A stretch of 64,000 nucleotides of DNA from JAEULH01 sp963746275 (lineage in GTDB: Bacteria; Pseudomonadota; Alphaproteobacteria; Rhodospirillales; Defluviicoccaceae), in NCBI GenBank assembly GCA_963746275.1, contig CAVVAX010000028.1:62001-126000 (forward strand), in the 5' to 3' direction. Both the position numbers and the translations under genes were made by a program. Each line of letters begins with the position of its first letter. Position 1 is the stretch's first letter. The notes under the pieces are model-generated. The model was given only the letters and a program-made list of their open reading frames with translations, was not told the origin of the DNA and did no database searches. This document shows positions 54,487-61,074 of this stretch, piece after piece.

Positions 54487-55789
54487 CCAGCGGCGCAGCG
54501 ACCTCGTCCTCGCCCGGCTGAAGGCGCTGCATCCGCGGGTCATCGACCTGTCCCTGGACCGCATCGCCCGGCTCATGGGCGAGCTTGGCAGCCCCGAGGC
54601 GGCGCTGCCGCCGGTCGTGCACGTCGCCGGCACCAACGGCAAGGGCTCGTTGATCGCCTTCCTCCGCGCCATGCTGGAGGCCGCGGGGCTTTCGGCGCAC
54701 GTCTACACCTCGCCCCACCTCGTCCGCTTCAGCGAGCGCATCGTCATAGCCGGCCGCGAGATCGGCGAGGAGGCGCTGTCGGCGCTGCTCGAGGACTGCG
54801 AGGTGGTCAACGCCGGGCGGCCCATCACGTTCTTCGAGATCACCACCGCTGCCGCCTTCCTCGCCTTCAGCCGCGCACCCGCCGACGTGACCCTGCTGGA
54901 GACGGGCCTGGGCGGCCGGCTGGACGCGACCAACCTGGTCGAGCGGCCGCTGCTGACCGCCATCACCCCCATCTCCATCGACCATCGTTCCTTCCTCGGC
55001 TCGACGGTGACGGAAATCGCCGGCGAGAAGGCCGGCATCCTCAAGCCCGGCGTGCCCTGCGTCGTCGGCCCGCAAGGCGCCGAGGCGGCGGCGGTCATCG
55101 CCCGTCGGGCCGAGGCCGTGGGCGCGCCGCTGATCCGCCACGGCCACGAGTGGAGCGTGCGTGAGGAGGGCCGGACGCTCGTCTGGGAGGACGCGAACGC
55201 GAGGCTTCTCCTGCCGCGGCCCGGCCTCGCTGGCCCGCACCAGGTGGAGAACGCCGGGACGGCGGTCGCCTGCGCTCGCGCCTTGGGGGGCATGGATATC
55301 GGCGATGAGGCGATGAGCCGGGGGATCGCCGGTGCGGCCTGGCCGGCCCGGCTGCAGCCCCTGACGGGCGGGCGGCTGCGGGCTATGCTGCCGCCGGAAT
55401 GGGAACTCTGGCTGGACGGCGGCCACAACCCGGGTGCCGGACAGGCGCTGGCGCTGCAGGCTCACGCCTGGCAGGACCGGCCGCTCTACCTGGTCTTCGG
55501 CATGCTCGACAGCAAGGACCCGATCGGCTTCCTGCTGCCGCTAGCGCCGTACGTTACTCGGCTGGTGGCGGTCGCGGTGCCGGACGAGCCGGCAAGCCTC
55601 AGCCCGCGGATGGGCATCGAGGCCGGCGAGGTGGTGGGGCTGGTTGCCGACGCGGCAACCAGCATCGAAGGGGCGCTCACGGCCTTGGCCCGCGACGCGG
55701 ACGCGCCGGCGCGGGTGCTCATCTGCGGCTCGCTCTACCTGGCCGGCGCGGCGTTGGCCGCCAATGCCTTCGGCCACGACCTGCATTAA
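54473..55789 (+). CDS. folC: Folylpolyglutamate synthase / dihydrofolate synthase
   Basis: A 438-residue Mur-ligase-type enzyme adding glutamate to dihydropteroate and folates. Seen: the P-loop VVHVAGTNGKGSLIAFLRAM, TSPHLVRFSERIVI, TLLETGLGGRLDATNLVERP and the C-terminal DGGHNPGAGQALALQ. The start is GTG 54473, inside the end of accD (14-base overlap). It is the last gene of the pyrF-to-folC run. Its stop at 55787-55789 overlaps, tail to tail, the end of the ART-like gene on the minus strand. Intact. Confidence 0.95.
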   Translation: MSLVSQRRSDLVLARLKALHPRVIDLSLDRIARLMGELGSPEAALPPVVHVAGTNGKGSLIAFLRAMLEAAGLSAHVYTSPHLVRFSERIVIAGREIGEEALSALLEDCEVVNAGRPITFFEITTAAAFLAFSRAPADVTLLETGLGGRLDATNLVERPLLTAITPISIDHRSFLGSTVTEIAGEKAGILKPGVPCVVGPQGAEAAAVIARRAEAVGAPLIRHGHEWSVREEGRTLVWEDANARLLLPRPGLAGPHQVENAGTAVACARALGGMDIGDEAMSRGIAGAAWPARLQPLTGGRLRAMLPPEWELWLDGGHNPGAGQALALQAHAWQDRPLYLVFGMLDSKDPIGFLLPLAPYVTRLVAVAVPDEPASLSPRMGIEAGEVVGLVADAATSIEGALTALARDADAPARVLICGSLYLAGAALAANAFGHDLH

Positions 55790-56362
55790 CGATCGCTGCT
55801 CTTCTGTTGCTGATCTCGATACTCTATTTCGTGAAGGACGCGAGCGTAACCGGTTGGCGCTTCTGTTCGGCTCGTAACCAAGAGAACGCTATCTACCCAG
55901 GGGAGCGGAATATCACGCGGATACCAAGCCTCAGTTTTTGGGATGTAGTGCCCGCATGGGCACTCCTTCTGTGCCAACTTCATTAGACACAAGTTCACTT
56001 GTGCGTCTGGGAATTCAGGAACAGGTAGACAAACATTCCGAGATCGTCGAACTTCGGCTCGTAATTCACGAACCATGGCGGCTTAAGGAAACAGTACTTA
56101 TTATCGAGCGTGTCTTCCAGCGTCTGGTCATCACAGTCACGAAGATCAAACAAGCACACCCAGTCCTCTCATTCTGCCGAAGCTTTTCTCGGAGGCAATG
56201 TTTAGCGGGAACCGTTCATCGCGGTTGTGAAGGACAGCTCCGTCCCGCCGGATCTTCTCAAAGTTCGCTTGGCTCGTTACATGAAAAACGCGCTCGCGCA
56301 GGCGGCGGCAGCAGGACGACACGCAGGTTGGCGCCATCGATGTCCAGGTGTTCGATCTGCAC
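55786..56362 (-). CDS. Unrecognised ADP-ribosyltransferase-like protein (four frameshifts)
   Basis: Read on the minus strand with four one-base corrections, this gives a continuous protein of about 190 residues. Pieces in order: QIEHLDIDGANLRVVLLPPP, then FHVTSQANFEKIRRDGAVLH, SEKSFGRMRGLVCLFDLRDC, DNKYCFLKPPWFVNYEPKFD, LVSNEVGTEGVPMRALHPKT and EAWYPRDIPLPWVDSVLLVT. The corrections are one surplus base at 56284-56288 (A-run), 56158-56160 (C-run), 55997 and 55935-55939 (T-run). The FHVT...NF..I...G opening resembles ART-fold proteins such as DarT, but I cannot name the family. GTG 56362 is a possible start. GC content is visibly lower (about 45-50%) than the surroundings. It follows ParD/ParE on the same strand. 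Confidence 0.5.
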
Positions 56363-56462
56363 CGGGGCAGGTCCTGTAAAACAAGCGGTTCACCATATAG
56401 TAGAACTCGGGCCAGCGCCGCGCAAGATCTAGAAGATAGAGCGGTGCGGCCAGAACCGCTGG

Positions 56463-56771
56463 TCATGCGCCCGGCCAACGTCCTTCTGGCCAATCGCGCG
56501 CCCCATGGATGATGCGCAAGACCGTCAGGGTTTCGTCGTCCTGATCATCACCAAGCGCGTAAGCGATGATGTATGGCAGACCAGTCAGCACCTTCTCGAA
56601 CGTCCCCGCAACCCGACCGGCGCGTCCCACCGGACGTTCGGCGAGAGCCAGGACGGCGCCACCGAGCCTGCCGGCGACACGCTCCGCCGCGACCGGGTTG
56701 CTCCGGGAGATGTAAACGAGGATGTCGGCGACCTCGTCGACCGCAAAGGCCGACCAAGGGATGCGTCTGAC
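56463..56771 (-). CDS. ParE/RelE-family toxin, no standard start codon
   Basis: About 102 residues. Seen: RRIPWSAFAVDEVADILVYI, RSNPVAAERVAGRLGGAVLA, VAGTFEKVLTGLPYIIAYAL and LTVLRIIHGARDWPEG, the typical ParE C-terminal strand and tail (toxin fold of ParE/RelE). The natural start position, directly after the antitoxin stop, reads GTC instead of the expected GTG (56771-56769), and no other in-frame start is nearby. This may be a base error, or real inactivation. By family it would poison gyrase (ParE) or cleave mRNA (RelE); which one is not decidable. Confidence 0.78.
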   Translation of the reverse strand, partial: VRRIPWSAFAVDEVADILVYISRSNPVAAERVAGRLGGAVLALAERPVGRAGRVAGTFEKVLTGLPYIIAYALGDDQDDETLTVLRIIHGARDWPEGRWPGA

Positions 56772-57014
56772 TTAGCGCTTACGGATCGCCGCGCGAATGC
56801 GCTCCATGGCGACGGCATGGGAGACTGTCCTGCCCGCCCGGCGTCCTCCAGGCCGCGTCTGATCCCGGCGGCCACGACCTGTTCCTGCGCAACGAACGCG
56901 GTAATGGCGTCCGCCACGAGGGCGGATCGGTCACGCTGCGTCTGTTCGGCGAGGCGATCGAGCTCCGAGCGCCAGCTCAGGCGAAATGGAGACGGTGAGC
57001 AAGGGATCAGGCAT
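56772..57014 (-). CDS. ParD/RHH-type antitoxin (two compensating frameshifts)
   Basis: About 80 residues. ATG 57014 has AGGAGG at ideal distance. N-terminus MPDPLLTVSISPELA (ribbon strand), then ELDRLAEQTQRDRSALVADA (helix-turn-helix of the RHH fold), and a C-terminal GRTVSHAVAMERIRAAIRKR, ending at TAA 56772-56774. The sense changes frame near 56969 and back near 56837, so the total length stays a multiple of three. It is directly upstream of the toxin, the normal ParD-ParE order. Confidence 0.75.
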
Positions 57015-57083
57015 CCGTCACCTCCTGGAGCCGTCTAGCTCTTCGATGAACGGACATGATCATGCCGCCTCCTTTGGAGCGGT

Positions 57084-57401
57084 CTACAGAACCGACTGGA
57101 TCCACTCCATGAGCTTGCCCTTGGGCATGGCGCCGATCCGGGTCGCCGCCACCTGGCCATCCTTGAACAGCATCAGCGTCGGGATGCCGCGCACGCCGTA
57201 CTTCGACGGCGTCATCGGGTTCTCGTCGATATTGAGCTTGGCGATCGTCATCTTCTCGCCGAGCTCGTCGGCGAGCGCCTCCAGCGACGGCGCGATCTGC
57301 TTGCACGGCCCGCACCACTCGGCCCAGAAGTCGACCAGGACCGGCTTCTCCGCCTTTAGAACATCGGCGGTAAAAGAGTCGTCCGTCACCTGCTTCGGCA
57401 T
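57084..57401 (-). CDS. trxA: Thioredoxin
   Basis: A 105-residue cytosolic disulfide reductase with the active site FWAEWCGPCKQIAPSLEALA, the cis-Pro loop GIPTLMLFKDG and the buried Asp/Lys pair (DFW, KLN). Start ATG 57401. It lies 87 bases downstream of addA on the same strand with a hairpin between. addB-addA-trxA is a conserved alphaproteobacterial order. Intact. Confidence 0.97.
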   Translation of the reverse strand: MPKQVTDDSFTADVLKAEKPVLVDFWAEWCGPCKQIAPSLEALADELGEKMTIAKLNIDENPMTPSKYGVRGIPTLMLFKDGQVAATRIGAMPKGKLMEWIQSVL

Positions 57402-57472
57402 GATCTCGGTCCCATCAGCGTATCATGAGAGAAGAAGAATGGAGCCCGTGCGCGGGCCGAGGGAATGTATGA

Positions 57473-57489
57473 ACCGGCCGAAGGCCGGT
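57473..57489 (-). terminator. Hairpin at the addA stop codon
   Basis: Stem ACCGGCC (57473-57479) and GGCCGGT (57483-57489) with loop GAA; it touches the addA stop (57489-57491). In the minus direction it is followed by TTCAT, so the T-run is weak. It may attenuate transcription from addA into trxA. Confidence 0.5.
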
Positions 57490-60400
57490 CAAGGCGCGTG
57501 CCGGTCGAGCAGCGGGTCGGGCAGCACCATCAGCGACGGGACGTCGCTCCAGAGCAGCGCGCAGCGCACGGCCTTGCCCGGATAGATGAGGCGCAGCGCC
57601 GCCCGGTAGGCGGCCATCTGCGCGAGGTAGCGGCTGGACACCGCCTCCGGCCGGACCGGCGCCGGCCGGTCGGTCTTGTAGTCGACGATCATCACCGCGT
57701 CGTCGGTGACAACCAGCCGGTCGACCTGGGCGCTGAGCAGGCGCTCCCCGATCACCCCGCCGACGGGAACCTCGGCGAGGCTGCCGGGAGCGAACAGCGC
57801 GGCGTGGTCGGGATGATCGAGGACGGCCAGCACCTCGTCGACCAATGCGGATCGCGCCGCCGCCTCCAGGTCCTGCCCGCTGCGGTTCTCGGTACGATCG
57901 AGCCACGCGCTCGCGGCCGAGCGGCGGGCGGCCGGGGCCACGTCTGGCAGCCACTGCAGCAGGGTGTGGATCAGGCGGCCGCGCTTCAGCCCGGAGCTCT
58001 CTCCGGCCTCGCGCGAGCGGAGCGGCGCGGATGAACCTGCTTGTGCGGAGGGCACGAGCGGCGCCGGCGCCCTCTCGTCCACCGCCGCCTCCAGCGCCCA
58101 GGAGGGAAGCGCCATGGTTACCGGCGCTCCCGCCGGCTGCTTCTCCTCGACCGGGCGCGTCTGCGGGCAGCTCAGCCGCAGCACCGTCGGATCGGCGTCG
58201 AAGTCGCGGCTTTGGGCGAGCCCGTCGTCCTCGACGCGCGCGCAGCCGATCTCCTCGGCGGCCGCCTCCAGGCCGCGGCGGATCGCCCGGTACCAGCAGT
58301 CCTCGGACTCTCCGTTCTTGCCGATCCAGCCGCAGACGATCAGCCGGTCCTCGGCGCGGGTCATGGCCACATAGAGGAGCCGGCGGTACTCCCTGAGCTC
58401 CTCCGCCCTGGCCTGGGCCCGGGCGCGGGTGGCAACCTCCTCGCAGCCGTTCGCCGATGGCGCCCACAGCGGTACGGCGACCCCATCGCCCGCGTCGGTC
58501 CACAGCAGCTCCACGCCGTCTTTCGCATTCCCCCGCGGAAGTTGCATGGTGTCGGGGAGGAAGACGATCGGCGCCTGCAGGCCCTTGGCCCCGTGCACGG
58601 TCATGATCCGCACCGCCGCCGGCGCCTGCTCCAGGTCGCGTTTGACGATGGCTTCGCCCGCTCCGAACCAGTGGAGGAAGCCTTGCAGCGACGGCGGGTG
58701 GCGCCGCTCGTAATCGAGGGCGAGATCGATGAACTCCGCGATCGGATCGTCGGCGTCCTGGCCGAGGCGGGCAAGCAGGCGGCGGCGGCCGCCGAGCGGG
58801 CCGAGCGCCCGGGTGTAGAACTCGAACGGCGGCATCGTGTCGGCGTCGCCGAGGAGGCGGGCGAGCAGCTCCTGGGCTTCCGCGAACCGCGGCCGCTCGT
58901 CCCGGCGGCGGCCAAGCTCCGTCCACAGGCTGCCGCTCCGGCCGTGGGCCAGGGCGAACAGGTCGTCCTCGTCGAGGCCGACGAGCGGGCTCTTCAACAG
59001 GCTCGCGAGGTTGAGGTCGTCGTCGGGCAGGAGCACGAAGCGGCCGAGCGCGATCAGGTCCATCACCGCGATCTGCTCGCTCAGCACCATGCGGTCGACG
59101 CCGGCGACCGGAACGCCGCGCGCCTTCAGCGCCCGCACCAGCTCCTCGACGAAGCCCGTGCGCCGGCGAACGAGGACGAGGATGTCCTCCGGCCGGACCG
59201 GCCGGCCCTTGGATCCAAGCAGCTCGTTGCGGCCGAGCATGTCGCCGATCCGCCCGGCGATGACGCGCGCGAGCCGGCGCGCCGGTGAGTCGCTCTCCAC
59301 CCGCTCCACCGGCGGCCGCCATGGCTCCGGCTCGTCATCGGGCCTGGCCCGGAGCGGCGTCCAGATCTCGACCAGACCGCCGTCACCGGCGCGCTTGGCC
59401 GAAACGTCGTGGCGGATCGGCGCGCCGTCGAGGGCGACGCCGTCGCGGGCTTGGTCGAGCCTGAACACCGCATCGACGGCTGCCAGCACCGCCTTTGTCG
59501 AGCGGAAGGAGACGGTGAGGTCGACCCGGTCCCAGCGTTGTTCGGCGGCGCCGGCGAGGCCCTCGAAACGCCGTCCGTTGTCGAGGAACAAGCTGGGGTC
59601 GGCCCCCTGGAAGCTGAAGATCGACTGCTTGACGTCGCCTACGGCGAAGACCGTGCGCGGGCTTTCGCCGCGGCCGTGGCCAGCGAAGAACTCGGCCGTT
59701 AGTGCCCGGATCACCCGCCACTGCTGCGGGCTCGTGTCCTGGGCCTCGTCGATGAGGACGTGGTCGATGCCGCCGTCGAGCTTGTAGAGCACCCAGGCGG
59801 CCCCGCCGTCCTGCTCCAAGAGCCCCGCGGCGTGCTCGATGAGGTCGTCGTAGTCGAGCAGGGCTCTCGCCGACTTGTGCCGGCGGTAGGCGTTGAGCAG
59901 GGTCTCGGCCAGGACCAGCACCGCGCCGCTGGTATCGGCGCAGAGTGCTGCGCGGCGGCGCATGCCGACGGCCAGAAGCCGCTCGCCCTCCGCGGCGAGG
60001 ATTTCGCTCCAAGCCTCGACGGAGCCGCCGCAGGCCTTGGTCATCAGCTTCTTGCGGACAGAGCGGGGCTCGGCGCAGGTGAGATAGACGCGGCAATAGC
60101 CGTCCCACAGATCCACCCGCTCTTGCGGCCCGGCCGCTAGCCACGCGCCGATGCCAGCGCCCCGCTGCCGATCTGCATCGGAGCCGCAGGCGAGCGCCTC
60201 CGCGGCGGCACGAAGCCTCGGGCCGTCGAAGGCCTGCTCCCCGCACGCGATCTCGATGACGCGCTCAGCGGTCTCGTCCTCGCCGATGCCGAGGTGGCGG
60301 CGGAGCGCCGCGGTGGCCGAAGCGGCGGAGCCGTAGTGTTCGAGGCAGTCGGCCATCCGGTCGCGGGCGCAGGCGAGTGTTCGCATCAGCGAACGGAAGC

Positions 60401-61064
60401 GCGTCTCCTGCAGGTGGGCGGTAACCGTCGCGAATGCGGAGGGGATGGGGCCCTGGCCCTCGCGCGCCTGCAGCAGCAGCGCCTCGCCGACCTCGGCCAA
60501 AGCCTCGGCCGCGTCGCGCTCGTCCATCACCGAGAAGTGCGGCGCCACTCCCGCCTCCAAAGGGAAGCGGCCGAGCAGCGACTGGCAGAAGGCGTGGATG
60601 GTCAGCACCTTCAGCCCGCCCGGCGCATCCAGCACGGCGGGGAACAGGGAGCGCGCCCGCGTGCGCTCCCGATCCTTCGGCTGCCGGCCCATCAGGGAGT
60701 GGAGGGCCCCGTCCAGGCTAGCGTCGTCGGCCTTGGCCCAGCCGCCCAGCACCGTGGCGATGCGGCTTGCCATTTCCGCGGCCGCCGCCTTGGTGAAGGT
60801 GAGGCAAAGGATCTTCGACGGTGGCGTCCCCGACAGCATCAGCCGCAGCGCCCGGTCGGTGAGCACCTTGGTCTTGCCGGTTCCGGCCGAGGCGCCGACC
60901 CAGACCGAGGTCTGCGGCTCGGTTGCCGCCCGCTGCCTCCTGTCGGCAAGATCCTCGACCGGCGCAGGCTGCTGCCGGTTATCGTGAAGCCCGCCGCCGG
61001 CTCCGCGCGGCGGCTTCTTCACCGTCAGCAGGCCGTCGTCGGCGAACAGCGAGAGCTGCTTCAT
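57489..61064 (-). CDS. addA: Double-strand break repair helicase AddA
   Basis: A 1191-residue UvrD-like helicase-nuclease subunit; with AddB it processes DNA ends for recombination, the alphaproteobacterial RecBCD counterpart. Seen: Walker A VWVGASAGTGKTKVLTDRAL, motif Ia CLTFTKAAAAEMASRI, Walker B VLIDEAQDTSPQQWRVIRAL, motif III VFAVGDVKQSIFSFQGADPS, motif V TVHGAKGLQAPIVFLPD, motif VI YVAMTRAEDRLIVCGWIG, and the C-terminal nuclease VMIVDYKTDRPAPVR. ATG 61064 (MKQLSLFADDG) has GAGG at suitable spacing. It begins 10 bases after the addB stop. The long frame is unbroken. Confidence 0.95.
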   Translation of the reverse strand: MKQLSLFADDGLLTVKKPPRGAGGGLHDNRQQPAPVEDLADRRQRAATEPQTSVWVGASAGTGKTKVLTDRALRLMLSGTPPSKILCLTFTKAAAAEMASRIATVLGGWAKADDASLDGALHSLMGRQPKDRERTRARSLFPAVLDAPGGLKVLTIHAFCQSLLGRFPLEAGVAPHFSVMDERDAAEALAEVGEALLLQAREGQGPIPSAFATVTAHLQETRFRSLMRTLACARDRMADCLEHYGSAASATAALRRHLGIGEDETAERVIEIACGEQAFDGPRLRAAAEALACGSDADRQRGAGIGAWLAAGPQERVDLWDGYCRVYLTCAEPRSVRKKLMTKACGGSVEAWSEILAAEGERLLAVGMRRRAALCADTSGAVLVLAETLLNAYRRHKSARALLDYDDLIEHAAGLLEQDGGAAWVLYKLDGGIDHVLIDEAQDTSPQQWRVIRALTAEFFAGHGRGESPRTVFAVGDVKQSIFSFQGADPSLFLDNGRRFEGLAGAAEQRWDRVDLTVSFRSTKAVLAAVDAVFRLDQARDGVALDGAPIRHDVSAKRAGDGGLVEIWTPLRARPDDEPEPWRPPVERVESDSPARRLARVIAGRIGDMLGRNELLGSKGRPVRPEDILVLVRRRTGFVEELVRALKARGVPVAGVDRMVLSEQIAVMDLIALGRFVLLPDDDLNLASLLKSPLVGLDEDDLFALAHGRSGSLWTELGRRRDERPRFAEAQELLARLLGDADTMPPFEFYTRALGPLGGRRRLLARLGQDADDPIAEFIDLALDYERRHPPSLQGFLHWFGAGEAIVKRDLEQAPAAVRIMTVHGAKGLQAPIVFLPDTMQLPRGNAKDGVELLWTDAGDGVAVPLWAPSANGCEEVATRARAQARAEELREYRRLLYVAMTRAEDRLIVCGWIGKNGESEDCWYRAIRRGLEAAAEEIGCARVEDDGLAQSRDFDADPTVLRLSCPQTRPVEEKQPAGAPVTMALPSWALEAAVDERAPAPLVPSAQAGSSAPLRSREAGESSGLKRGRLIHTLLQWLPDVAPAARRSAASAWLDRTENRSGQDLEAAARSALVDEVLAVLDHPDHAALFAPGSLAEVPVGGVIGERLLSAQVDRLVVTDDAVMIVDYKTDRPAPVRPEAVSSRYLAQMAAYRAALRLIYPGKAVRCALLWSDVPSLMVLPDPLLDRHAP

Positions 61065-61074
61065 TCGCACATCC

